A stretch of DNA of 64,000 nucleotides, taken from G965220305 sp965220305 (lineage in GTDB: Bacteria; Chloroflexota; Dehalococcoidia; Lucifugimonadales; UBA3495). Made by a program: the position numbers and the translations under genes. Positions 24,310-33,912 of this stretch are shown here, piece by piece; the stretch's first letter is position 1; each line of letters begins with the position of its first letter. The notes beneath the pieces were generated by a model. The model was not told the origin of the DNA and did no database searches. It worked only from the letters and a program-made list of their open reading frames with translations. The stretch covers positions 1,488,001 through 1,552,000 of the forward strand of contig OZ244817.1 of NCBI GenBank assembly GCA_965220305.1, in the 5' to 3' direction.

Positions 24310-25365
24310 TTAGCCTCCGCCAGAGGGTAATTTTATGGGGACGGTTACGGCCGGGACGCCGTAGTAATTCATTATAAGTTCGCTGTAAATGCCGCTGTTG
24401 CCCCCGGCTTTGACAATCAGCACGTCCTGGGGCGAGTCTACCGCGTTTACCAGGTCGGTCTCATCATCGGGGACAATTTCGCCTCGCTGGGCGCCCAGCC
24501 GTTTCAGGTCGGCCCGGCTGCGGCGGGCGTGCTGTTGCAGGTATTCCTGCATTCGGGGGCGGTCCCACCCCAGACGGCCCAACATTTCGGCATGCCAGTG
24601 CCCCACAATCCAGAACCACTTGATGCCCCGACCGAAGTATACAGCCAGACCGTGGGAGGTCATGGCATCGGCTATCGAGTCCATCAGGCCCTCGCCGGTG
24701 GTCCCGTAGCGGTTGCCCAGCATCTCCGGGTCCTGGATGGACGCCACGGTGACGGTGGACTCCTGGGGGCTGAAGCCCTGGCTCACGTGGAAGGGTTCCC
24801 AGGGGGTATTCTCCTCGTCCTCGCCGATGCAGACGCTGTACTTGCTCAGGGAGCCCATGCAGCCCCGGTCCAACAGGCCGGGGCGCTGCTCGAACACGTT
24901 GATGAGGATGAGGCGAATGGCCCGGCCAATGGTGGAGTTGGCCCGGTTGCCGGGACTGAAAAGATTATCGGTGCAGTTGAGGCCAATCTGCTGGCGGATG
25001 GGGCCATTGACCAGCATCAGGACGCCGGTGGAGTTGGTAACGGCGGAAAGCTCATGGATGCAATTGGGGTCGTGCTCGAAGAGGGCCTCCATGGTCGCCA
25101 GCACCACCGGAAAGTATTGGGGCAGGCAACCGGCCATGACGGTGTTGGCTGCGGCCTGCTCGGCGGTTAGCTCCCGGCGACGCACCGGGACCTCCCCCAG
25201 AACCAAGTCAGGGGCCAGGCCCACGTAGTCCAGCATGGCAGCCACCCGGTCGGGAGTGGGCGGCACCACCGGCAGTCCGTCGGTCCAGCCACGGCGGTAA
25301 CACTCTTCGATGGCATCCAGGGGGTCGGACACCTGGTGGACGGGGGCGCGTCTTGGTGCGGTCAT
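24310..25365 (-). CDS. Partner protein of the UGSC gene
   Basis: A 351-residue protein, conserved but of unknown function. It has MLDYVGLAPDLVLGEVPVRRREL at the N-terminal third, NSTGVLMLVNGPIRQQIGLNC in the middle, then NRANSTIGRAIRLILINV and, at the C-terminus, VDSPQDVLIVKAGGNSGIYSELIMNYYG. Cysteines occur at several places but no clear metal cluster. The next gene starts one base after its stop, and the stop region GGCGGAGGC supplies that gene's ribosome site. I link it to the UGSC system because of this coupling; a UGSC-like protein with this partner has been seen in other genomes as far as I recall. Confidence 0.7.
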   Translation of the reverse strand: MTAPRRAPVHQVSDPLDAIEECYRRGWTDGLPVVPPTPDRVAAMLDYVGLAPDLVLGEVPVRRRELTAEQAAANTVMAGCLPQYFPVVLATMEALFEHDPNCIHELSAVTNSTGVLMLVNGPIRQQIGLNCTDNLFSPGNRANSTIGRAIRLILINVFEQRPGLLDRGCMGSLSKYSVCIGEDEENTPWEPFHVSQGFSPQESTVTVASIQDPEMLGNRYGTTGEGLMDSIADAMTSHGLAVYFGRGIKWFWIVGHWHAEMLGRLGWDRPRMQEYLQQHARRSRADLKRLGAQRGEIVPDDETDLVNAVDSPQDVLIVKAGGNSGIYSELIMNYYGVPAVTVPIKLPSGGG

Positions 25366-25548
25366 GGCAACTCCAGCGGGTATGGGCCCATTCTAGCAAC
25401 GCGGGGCGCCGGGTTCAACGTGGCAGGGGACGCGGGAGCCAGGTGAAGCCCATCCCGCCGGTAGCAAAGAAGCCTTCCCATAAAGGGAAGGTGGCGCCTC
25501 TCCTGGTTCATGGTGAGCTTGTGGAATCACCGCCCGGTCCCCGCCTCC

Positions 25549-25577
25549 CTGGATTCCGGCTTTCGCGGGAATGACGG
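25549..25577. repeat. Dispersed palindrome, family A (copy 5)
   Basis: CTGGATTCCGGCTTTCGCGG then GAATGACGG. Confidence 0.7.
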
Positions 25578-25680
25578 ATGTCCAGGGGTGAGAACGCCAT
25601 TGACCCAACGGCGCCAGCCCCACCCACCCTCTGGCGGGAGTACCCCGAAGGGCGGCCCGCCGGCCAAGACCCCCGAGACT

Positions 25681-25714
25681 GGCCCCCGTTGAGACAAGTT
25701 ACCTTGCGGGGGCC
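25681..25714. repeat. Palindrome family D (copy 1)
   Basis: GGCCCCCG and CGGGGGCC pair around GTTGAGACAAGTTACCTTGC. Copies are also at 45193-45222 (inside folP) and 46224-46269 (opposite orientation). Confidence 0.7.
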
Positions 25715-25720
25715 AGCGAG

Positions 25721-27196
25721 TTAGATAAAAGCCTCGTCCTCCAGCATGGCCACGGCTGCCCGGAGCCGCCGCAAGACCCGCTCCCGGCCCAAGACCTCCA
25801 TAGTCTCGAAGAGGGGCGGCGTCGCCGTGCGTCCCGTGCTGGCTACGCGCAGGGAGCCGAAGAACTGGCGGGGAGAAAGCTCTAGCTCCTCTCCCACGGC
25901 GCGGAACCTCGCTTCCAGGGCCTCGGGTTCCAGGCTGTCCAGTTGCTCCAACTCCGTTTGGGCCCGGCGCAGGGCCGTCAGCGCGCCGGGTACGTCCATC
26001 CCCCGCTGCACCAGGCTGTCCGGGCTGTACTCCAACTCATCCTGGAAGAAGTAGGCCAGCATTTCCGGCGCGTCCGCCAGCAGCTTCAGCCGCTCCCGGA
26101 CCAGGGGTACGATGCGCAGCAGGTATTCCCAGTCCACCGGCAGCAGGTCGGAGGGCAGGTCACGTTCCAGGAAGTAGAGCACCCGACCGGCCAGGTCCTC
26201 GGTCGAAAGCTGCCGGATGTAGGTCCCGTTCATCCAGAGCAACTTCTCCCGGTCGAAAATGGCCGCGGGCTTGCTGACCCGGGCCAGGTCGAAGTTCTCC
26301 ACCAGGAAATCGGTGGACATTATCTCCGTCTTGTCGTCCAGGGACCAACCCAACAGGACCATGAAGTTCTGCAGGGCTTCGGACAAGTACCCTTCGTCCC
26401 GGTACTCCAGCACCGAAGTCGCGCCGTGGCGCTTGGACAGCTTGGCCTTATCCGGCCCCAATATCATGGGCAGGTGGCCGAAGAGGGGCGGGGTGTGCCC
26501 CAGGGCCTGGTAGAGTTGCAGGTGCCGGGGGGTGCTGGGCAGCCACTCCTCGGCCCGCATCACGTGGCTAATTTCCATCAAATGGTCGTCCACCACGTTG
26601 GCCATGTGGTAGGTGGGAAAACCGTCGGACTTGATGAGGATGAAGTCATCCAGCAAAGAGTTGTCCCACTCCACTTCGCCGCGTATCAGGTCGTGGACGG
26701 AGGTGACGCCGGAAGCGGGCATGGCGAAACGGACCACCGAAGTCGCGCCCTTGGCCTCCAGGCCCTGGCGTTGCCGGGTGGTCAGGTGGCGGCAATGGCC
26801 GTCGTAGCCAATGGACTGTTTCTGACGCTGCTGTTCCTCACGCACCTGGGTCAGACGCTCCCGGGTGCAGTAGCAACGGTAGGCCGACCCGCTTCGGAGC
26901 AGCCTTTGGGCGGCGTCTTTGTAGGAGTCCAGACGCTCCGACTGGAAGTAGGGGGCGTAGTCGCCGCCCACCCGGGGCCCTTCATCCCAGTCGATGCCCA
27001 GCCATTCCAGCCCGTCCAGGATGCCATCCACCGCCCCGGGCACCAGGCGTTCCTGGTCGGTGTCCTCCACACGGACGATGAACCTGCCCCCGGTGTGGCG
27101 GGCATATAGCCAGTTGAACAGGGCGGTGCGGACGTTGCCGATGTGGGGCAGTCCGGTGGGACTGGGGGCGAACCTCACCCGTATATTATCAGGCAC
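25721..27196 (-). CDS. gltX: Glutamyl-tRNA synthetase
   Basis: A 491-residue class I aminoacyl-tRNA synthetase. The HIGH-like HIGN is at 18-21 (RFAPSPTGLPHIGN), and the KMSKS-like KLSKRHG follows LGPDKA. RFIVRVEDTDQERL is also diagnostic for GltX. The last third is the anticodon-binding helical part. The start is GTG 27196, because GGAGG ends eight bases upstream and the protein then begins VPDNIRVRFAPSPTG; the 15 bases before are in frame but untypical. It ends next to a run of palindromic repeats. Together with glnS it forms a pair flanking the restriction system. Confidence 0.95.
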   Translation of the reverse strand: MPDNIRVRFAPSPTGLPHIGNVRTALFNWLYARHTGGRFIVRVEDTDQERLVPGAVDGILDGLEWLGIDWDEGPRVGGDYAPYFQSERLDSYKDAAQRLLRSGSAYRCYCTRERLTQVREEQQRQKQSIGYDGHCRHLTTRQRQGLEAKGATSVVRFAMPASGVTSVHDLIRGEVEWDNSLLDDFILIKSDGFPTYHMANVVDDHLMEISHVMRAEEWLPSTPRHLQLYQALGHTPPLFGHLPMILGPDKAKLSKRHGATSVLEYRDEGYLSEALQNFMVLLGWSLDDKTEIMSTDFLVENFDLARVSKPAAIFDREKLLWMNGTYIRQLSTEDLAGRVLYFLERDLPSDLLPVDWEYLLRIVPLVRERLKLLADAPEMLAYFFQDELEYSPDSLVQRGMDVPGALTALRRAQTELEQLDSLEPEALEARFRAVGEELELSPRQFFGSLRVASTGRTATPPLFETMEVLGRERVLRRLRAAVAMLEDEAFI

Positions 27197-27222
27197 AGTA
27201 ATCGCCTCCAATTGTCGCTTGA

Positions 27223-27948
27223 CTACGGCTGAGGCCGGGCCCTGAATTCACCAACGTTTCGGTACGACGACGCCCGCTGTGCGGCGGTGCGGCCGTATCC
27301 ACGCCAGTATTCCAGAAATTCGTCCTCGGAGTGAAAAACACCGGCTCCTTGCTGAAAATCAGACAGAGTTCCCACGGTACTACCTATGTTGGTGGTGTTG
27401 CCACTGCCGGCTTTGTCCCCGGCGATTCGCCATTTTTCCTGCATAAACACTTCAACGTCGGTAAATGGCGTGGGAATGTCAGCGACCTCCTGCGGAGAGT
27501 AAACCCGGTTGGCGTACTCAGGGTCTACCTCAGCCCGGCGATATACGAAGCCGATTATCCAGTGTCCAGCATATTGCCCATATGGGAACATTATATTCTT
27601 GGTGTCATTCCGCAGGAAGCTGGTATAACTTCCCAGGGTAAATGCGAAGTTGTCATCTTCCGACGTTCTATAGGTTGTTTTGACGTCAATGGCAATTTTG
27701 TGATTGTCATTCCGGTCTCGGGCCAAGGTGAAATCGGGATAGTAATTCTGTTTATCAGCATCGTAAAGGGCCAGACCTCGGCTGCTGGCATAAGACGCTA
27801 CCGCTTGCCGGACGATGATTTCAAAAATCGTGCTGATTACCTTGGAGTCAGACCCCAGTGGGTAAATTCTCCCCTGCCGGTCTACGATGCCGCACACGCT
27901 ATACCCATTCACTATATTGCTGAGGTAATCAAGGATATAGGTTTTCAT
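27223..27948 (-). CDS. EcoRV-like type II restriction endonuclease
   Basis: A 241-residue nuclease close to EcoRV along most of its length. Shared features are CGIVDRQGRIYPLGSDSKV, STIFE (Glu43 equals the EcoRV Glu45), the catalytic PDFTL (Asp72) and AIDVKTTY (Asp88, Lys90), HWIIGFVY, and the recognition loop GSGNTTNIGS at 181-190. From this I infer cleavage at GATATC, like EcoRV. The start ATG overlaps the stop of the methyltransferase gene by four bases (ATGA). GC content is clearly below that of the neighbours, as expected for a transferred cassette. No controller gene is seen. Confidence 0.95.
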   Translation of the reverse strand: MKTYILDYLSNIVNGYSVCGIVDRQGRIYPLGSDSKVISTIFEIIVRQAVASYASSRGLALYDADKQNYYPDFTLARDRNDNHKIAIDVKTTYRTSEDDNFAFTLGSYTSFLRNDTKNIMFPYGQYAGHWIIGFVYRRAEVDPEYANRVYSPQEVADIPTPFTDVEVFMQEKWRIAGDKAGSGNTTNIGSTVGTLSDFQQGAGVFHSEDEFLEYWRGYGRTAAQRASSYRNVGEFRARPQP

Positions 27949-28787
27949 CCGACAACCAAACCTTCCCGCATGGAGTGGCGCAATGATTCGGTGGCGCCAA
28001 GATGATAGAAATGTTCAAAGGTAGCGATTTTGTAGTCGGAGAACCAATCGAACAGGCTCTCATTGCGCCTAAACCGATTTTCCACCCACATGGAGTATAA
28101 AAACCGGCAGGGGGCTTGTTTGAGGACTTGTGCTAGGTGGAACGCGTCAATATTGTTCCAAGCATTGTAGTAGTCCGTGTATCTTCCCGCATACGGCGGG
28201 TCCGCATATATGAAGTCCCGCTCGTTTACCTCGGCAAGGGCGTCTCGCCAGTCGGCGCAGACAAATTCCCAGTCCCGACCCCGCATTGCATCAATGGCCC
28301 ATTGTACCTGATTGCAGATCTTCGTAATGTAGGCCCGGCTAAACCGCTCCGGTTTCTTACAAAAGGGCGTATTGAAGTGACCTTGACGATTGAAGCGCAT
28401 CAGCCCATTGAAACACGCCCGGCTCAGAAACAGGAAGTCCAAGGGGTCGCCCTTGTCGTTGAATCGGTCTCGGATCTGGTAGTAACGTTCAGCCCCTTCA
28501 GCCCGCAGCCGCTCCCCCTCAAGTAACAGGAACGCCTCCACTCCGGCGGCGGTAATCCGTCCCCCTTGCAGTTCCCGGTAAAAGCTGATGATGGGAATGC
28601 AGGAATCCGCAACCAGAGCGCGGGGTGGCCGGATATTCAGCAAGACCGCTCCAGAACCCAAAAAGGGTTCAAGCCATCGCCCCTGCCAGTCCCATTCAAT
28701 GTGGCTGGCTATAAAGGGCACCAGCTTGGTTTTTATGCCCTGTGTCTTAATGGGTGGCGCTTTAGGTTTCAGAGCAACCGTGAGCAT
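27945..28787 (-). CDS. Dam-class DNA adenine methyltransferase of the EcoRV-like system
   Basis: A 280-residue alpha-class m6A methyltransferase. The SAM-binding motif is EPFLGSG at 40-46, the substrate motif DPPY at 196-199, and SRACFNGLMRFNRQGHFNTPF in between is the Dam-type region. Together with the nuclease 27223-27948 it forms a type II restriction-modification pair in which this enzyme should protect the host sites, presumably GATATC at the first adenine as in M.EcoRV. It precedes the nuclease gene in one transcript and begins 61 bases after the end of glnS. Confidence 0.93.
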   Translation of the reverse strand: MLTVALKPKAPPIKTQGIKTKLVPFIASHIEWDWQGRWLEPFLGSGAVLLNIRPPRALVADSCIPIISFYRELQGGRITAAGVEAFLLLEGERLRAEGAERYYQIRDRFNDKGDPLDFLFLSRACFNGLMRFNRQGHFNTPFCKKPERFSRAYITKICNQVQWAIDAMRGRDWEFVCADWRDALAEVNERDFIYADPPYAGRYTDYYNAWNNIDAFHLAQVLKQAPCRFLYSMWVENRFRRNESLFDWFSDYKIATFEHFYHLGATESLRHSMREGLVVG

Positions 28788-28848
28788 TTACGGCACCTTT
28801 CTCCAGGCTAATCGGCGGGCTTCTGTACAGGACCGGTTGAATCCGCCT

Positions 28849-30543
<1,695 letters not shown>

Positions 30544-30683
30544 GCTTCGGACTCCGCTATCAATTTGGTGATGGATGCTATGGATACTGATGGGTGAATA
30601 TATTCACGCTCATGTGCAGATATTTTAGCATATTGGCACTTGCAGGGAAGGTGGTTGATTGCATCTGAGAATCGATGCGCCCC

Positions 30684-30941
30684 TCAGACAAGCCACAGCC
30701 TCCGCAGGTCGTCTTCCGTCCATTGCGTTGCGAGAATGACACTGGCGAGAGTTTTTCTGGTAAGCGTGGCACCCCCGGAATGGTAGTGGATTGGTACGGT
30801 TCTTCCGTCAGGATGCTTGTATATATAACCACCGGTCCGGGTGCTTCGTCGGCGAATGAACCCGTCTCGCTCCAAGGCTTGGATTATTTCTCTGACAGGA
30901 GTGTTCCGCAGAAAGAATATAAGCCTTCCCGAATTTCTCAT
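30684..30941 (-). CDS. hicA: HicA-type mRNA interferase toxin
   Basis: An 85-residue HicA-like protein: PVREIIQALERDGFIRRRST, then GGYIYKHPDGRTVPIHYHSG, the compact double-stranded RNA-binding-like fold, with the active His in HPDGR...PIHYHS. Its start overlaps the hicB stop by four bases (ATGA). It would cleave mRNA when not held by HicB. Few residues precede the family core, so the true start may lie a little downstream. The palindromic and mobile elements upstream suggest acquisition. Confidence 0.85.
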   Translation of the reverse strand: MRNSGRLIFFLRNTPVREIIQALERDGFIRRRSTRTGGYIYKHPDGRTVPIHYHSGGATLTRKTLASVILATQWTEDDLRRLWLV

Positions 30942-31180
30942 ACCCTGACGGTGACGACTTCCGATGTGGAAACTAATGTGTTGGTTTCGAATTCCTCCGG
31001 CAAGGGTTCATTGTCCTCTATGAGAACTTCAAGATATGCCTGGGTCAGCTCTCGCAGCGCCTCTGTAGCTTCCTCTTTGGTGTATCCCCAGGCAGCGCAG
31101 ACCGGTATCGACGAAATTCCGGCGCTCCACCTGCCGTCTTCTTCCTGTTCTATCTCAATCTCGAAAATGTACGTCTTCAC
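30938..31180 (-). CDS. hicB: HicB-type antitoxin
   Basis: An 80-residue antitoxin with the HicB-like fold: IFEIEIEQEEDGRWSAGISS, then WGYTKEEATEALRELTQAYLEVLIEDNEPLPEEF. The usual DNA-binding C-terminus is absent, so it is a short HicB. GTG 31180 is chosen because GGGAGG is eight bases upstream; the frame could be read from 31201. The IS701-family element ends only about 30 bases upstream, so the promoter may lie in or be altered by that element. Confidence 0.85.
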   Translation of the reverse strand: MKTYIFEIEIEQEEDGRWSAGISSIPVCAAWGYTKEEATEALRELTQAYLEVLIEDNEPLPEEFETNTLVSTSEVVTVRV

Positions 31181-31210
31181 CTTAGACGCCTCCCGTCTCA
31201 ACTGTTTCCC

Positions 31211-32647
31211 TTAGTACTACAGTTGCAGATATGTAGTGAGGAGTTTCAGGCGGCGTCGGTAATGACAGCGCCGGGCCGTTGCTTGGTGCCGCCGTCTCCA
31301 CTGAGACCACCGCAGCACTGATTCGTCCGTAGGGTGGTGTCTCCATATCAGCCGGTAGAGTAACCGCCGAACCTCGGGCACCGTCAGCGGTATCAGCCTT
31401 TCCTCCAAACTGGGGCAGCCCCCTTTTCTCCCAGACGTCCCGGCGACGATGCCTGGCGCCGTACCACCGCCAGGTAGGCGTGGGCCAGCATCGCCAGGGT
31501 GATGTGCCGGTACCAGCCGTCCCACCGGCGCACCTCGTATTGGTCCAGTCCCACCTGTCCCTTGGCCTCCTCAAAGCATTCCTCAATGGCCCACCGGGTT
31601 CCGGCCACCCGCACCAGTTCCTCCAGGGCTGTTCCCGTCGGGCCGTAGCACACGTAGTAGGCCAGTTCCTCGGGCTTGGCCACGCTGCGCCGGGCCAGCA
31701 GCCAGTACCCCTTGCCAGGTTCTCTCAGGGGCCGAATATCCACCAAGGCCCAGTCGTAGACCCGAGGACCCTTGGCCCCATCACCGGCGCTCAGCCGGAC
31801 CCAGCCCGACTCTTCAACCCCAGACGCCAGCCGGTCAGCCCGCACTTGGCGCGGACCCTGGTCCGTCCCAGCCCACAACTTCTCATTGCTCTTGATGGCC
31901 AGCACGTGAGGAACGTCCCGCCGCTCCAGCCACAGCCGCAGGTTGCGGTCATTGCCGTAGACCTCGTCCCCGGTGGCCCAGCCGAAGGGGACTCCCGACT
32001 CCACCGCCCGTTCCAGCATCCGCCGGGCCAGTTGCGGCTTGGTGCGAAACGCCACTTGCTCCGGCACGCCAGCCTCCTCCCGGCGTTCCTGGTCATCGGC
32101 CCACACCTGAGGCAGGTAAAGCTCCCGGTCCAGCAGGGTCCTCCCCTTGGCAGTAGCGTAGGTCAAGAATACCCCAATCTGGCAGTTCTCGATCCGTCCC
32201 GCCGTGCCGCTGTACTGACGCTGCACCCCCACAGACTTGTTGCCCTTCTTCAGAAACCCAGTCTCGTCCACCACCAACACCCCGTTGGCGTCGCCCAGGT
32301 GCTCCACCACGTAGTCCCTGAGATCATCGCGAACCAGGTCCGCGTCCCAAATGTAGGTTGACAGCAGATGCTGCACCCCATAGGGTGTGGCGTCCCCGGC
32401 CTGCTCCGCCAGTTGCCAGCCGTTCTTGCGCTCCACCGGACTGAGCAGCCCTTTCAGATAGTCCAGCGATCGTCGACGTGGTTCGGGACGCCGGAACCGC
32501 CCCGCAATGCACTCGTGTACCCGGTCGATACCCTCAGCCCACCGGGCGACCTCTGCCACCCCATCCCCATGCACTGCCACAGCCTCACCTCACCACCCGT
32601 TGATTGCCCCAATCCTAGCCGTTTTCAATCTGCAACTGTAGTATTAG
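31211..32647. mobile_element. IS701-family insertion sequence with target duplication
   Basis: A 16-base perfect inverted repeat TACTACAGTTGCAGAT bounds the element (31215-31230 and 32628-32643), and the flanks carry the direct duplication TTAG (31211-31214 and 32644-32647), the 4-base class expected for this family. The transposase gene fills the interior on the minus strand. It has inserted directly into the edge of a MITE-like element that begins right beyond it. The clean boundaries mean a recent insertion. Confidence 0.93.
31393..32580 (-). CDS. IS701-family transposase
   Basis: A 395-residue transposase. GVLVVDETGFLKKGNKSVGVQRQYSGTAGRI is the family signature with the first catalytic Asp; FGWATGDEVYGNDRNLRLWL holds the second Asp and RWAIEECFEEAKGQVGLDQY the Glu. 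Full length for the family and no frame breaks, so probably active. It lies inside the element bounded by 16-base inverted repeats. Confidence 0.93.
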   Translation of the reverse strand: MAVHGDGVAEVARWAEGIDRVHECIAGRFRRPEPRRRSLDYLKGLLSPVERKNGWQLAEQAGDATPYGVQHLLSTYIWDADLVRDDLRDYVVEHLGDANGVLVVDETGFLKKGNKSVGVQRQYSGTAGRIENCQIGVFLTYATAKGRTLLDRELYLPQVWADDQERREEAGVPEQVAFRTKPQLARRMLERAVESGVPFGWATGDEVYGNDRNLRLWLERRDVPHVLAIKSNEKLWAGTDQGPRQVRADRLASGVEESGWVRLSAGDGAKGPRVYDWALVDIRPLREPGKGYWLLARRSVAKPEELAYYVCYGPTGTALEELVRVAGTRWAIEECFEEAKGQVGLDQYEVRRWDGWYRHITLAMLAHAYLAVVRRQASSPGRLGEKGAAPVWRKG

Positions 32648-32648
32648 A

Positions 32649-32722
32649 GCCTATCCTAATATCACCACAGATATGGTTTTCCTTAGCTGTGTGCAGGCCG
32701 TTAATTTGTTTTTAGGATAGGC
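32649..32722. mobile_element. MITE-like element 1
   Basis: Eleven-base inverted repeat GCCTATCCTAA / TTAGGATAGGC at the two ends of a 74-base segment, with TTAGAG directly before the left end and a few bases after the right end as a possible target duplication. No coding potential. Confidence 0.6.
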
Positions 32723-32728
32723 ACTTAG

Positions 32729-32814
32729 AGGGTGTGTGAACAGGTCAGTGGGATACGGTATTCCCATCATATCCCCAGGGTTATTATACCCCACCTGTTT
32801 TTCGCACACTCCCT
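32729..32814. mobile_element. MITE-like element 2
   Basis: The ends AGGGTGTGTGAACAGG and CCTGTTTTTCGCACACTCCC pair imperfectly, and the pairing continues inward (GTGGGATA with TATACCCCAC). The 86-base segment can fold as one long hairpin and has no coding potential. Confidence 0.55.
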
Positions 32815-32815
32815 A

Positions 32816-32987
32816 AGCTCGACTTTGTACATTCAGCAGGGTGTGGCACGATAGGCAATGGCACATAGCTAGAGCACTTCTTGAACATCGGATCCAACAG
32901 ACGACATGCAACAAGCATTGCAACGGGATCATATAGACAAGCATACGTATCTGATGGCTGCTGACCGACTTTGTACAAAGTCGAGCT
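32816..32987. mobile_element. MITE-like element 3 ending in the rluD stop
   Basis: Perfect 15-base inverted repeat AGCTCGACTTTGTAC (32816-32830 and 32973-32987). Noncoding interior of about 140 bases. Its right end overlaps the rluD stop codon TAG at 32986-32988. Confidence 0.65.
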
Positions 32988-33912
32988 AAGAGGCAGTCCC
33001 GTCGCGGCGCAGGGCTTCCACCACTGAAGCAAGCTCGGGGGGCAGCGAGGCGCTGAAATCCAGCGGGTCGCCGCTGGCGGGGTGTTGGAAGGCCAGGTGG
33101 TGGGCGTGCAGGAAGTGGCGGTCCAGCAGGGGGCTGCGCTTGCCATACACCGCGTCCCCCAGCAGGGGATGTCCCAGATAGGTCAGATGCACCCGGGCCT
33201 GGTGGGTGCGGCCCGTTTCCAGGTACAACTCCACCAGGGCATGGCCGTCAAAGACTTCCACCACTCGGTACCTGGTGCGGGCCTCTCGACCCCCGATGAC
33301 GACTCCCATGCGCTTGCGGTTCCTGGGGTCGCGGGCGATGGGAGCGTCGACAGCGCCCTGGGACGGCTGGGGAATTCCCACGGTCAGGGCCAGGTAGCCC
33401 TTGGTAACCCGGCGGTCTTTTATCTGGGCCGAAAGGTGGTGGTGCGCCTCTTCGGTCTTGGCGACCATCATCAGGCCGGAGGTGTCCTTGTCCAAGCGAT
33501 GCACGATGCCGGGACGGATGACCCCGCCAATTCCCTGAATGTCGGGACACCGGGCCAGCAGGGCGTTGACCAGGGTGCCGTCGGGGTGCCCCGGGCCGGG
33601 GTGGACGGAAAGGCCGGCGGGCTTGTCCACCACTATAATTTGATCGTCCTGGTAGACCACGTTCAGGGGCAGGGACTGGGGCGCCACGCCCAATTCCTGG
33701 GGCGGCGGCACCGTGAGGGATACCAGGTCTCCCCGACGCACTTTTTGGGCAGGTCGGGCCGGCAGACCGTTCAGCCGGGCCATGCCGTCATTAATCAGGT
33801 TGCGCAAACGACTGCGGGTCAGCTTCATCGCCTGACCGGCCAGGAATTGGTCCAAGCGTCCCCCGTCGACGCCCACGCTAAACTCCCAGGTCTTACCCGA
33901 CTGACGGGTCAC
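32986..33912 (-). CDS. rluD: Ribosomal large subunit pseudouridine synthase, RluD type
   Basis: A 308-residue pseudouridine synthase: N-terminal S4-like domain (GRLDQFLAGQAMKLTRSRLRNLI), then the catalytic region HRLDKDTSGLMMVAKT with the essential Asp, then RVTKGYLALTVG. It most probably modifies 23S rRNA helix 69 like RluD. Starts at GTG 33912, overlapping the stop of lspA by four bases (GTGA). The stop codon lies in the end of a MITE-like element, so the tail may be slightly altered. Confidence 0.9.
   Translation of the reverse strand: MTRQSGKTWEFSVGVDGGRLDQFLAGQAMKLTRSRLRNLINDGMARLNGLPARPAQKVRRGDLVSLTVPPPQELGVAPQSLPLNVVYQDDQIIVVDKPAGLSVHPGPGHPDGTLVNALLARCPDIQGIGGVIRPGIVHRLDKDTSGLMMVAKTEEAHHHLSAQIKDRRVTKGYLALTVGIPQPSQGAVDAPIARDPRNRKRMGVVIGGREARTRYRVVEVFDGHALVELYLETGRTHQARVHLTYLGHPLLGDAVYGKRSPLLDRHFLHAHHLAFQHPASGDPLDFSASLPPELASVVEALRRDGTAS

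Larger units (their letters stand above)
25366..25720. other. Intergenic gap with several repeats
   Basis: Holds a family B-related fragment near 25507, a family A palindrome at 25549-25577 and the first copy of the family D palindrome at 25681-25714. No gene is supported. Confidence 0.65.
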
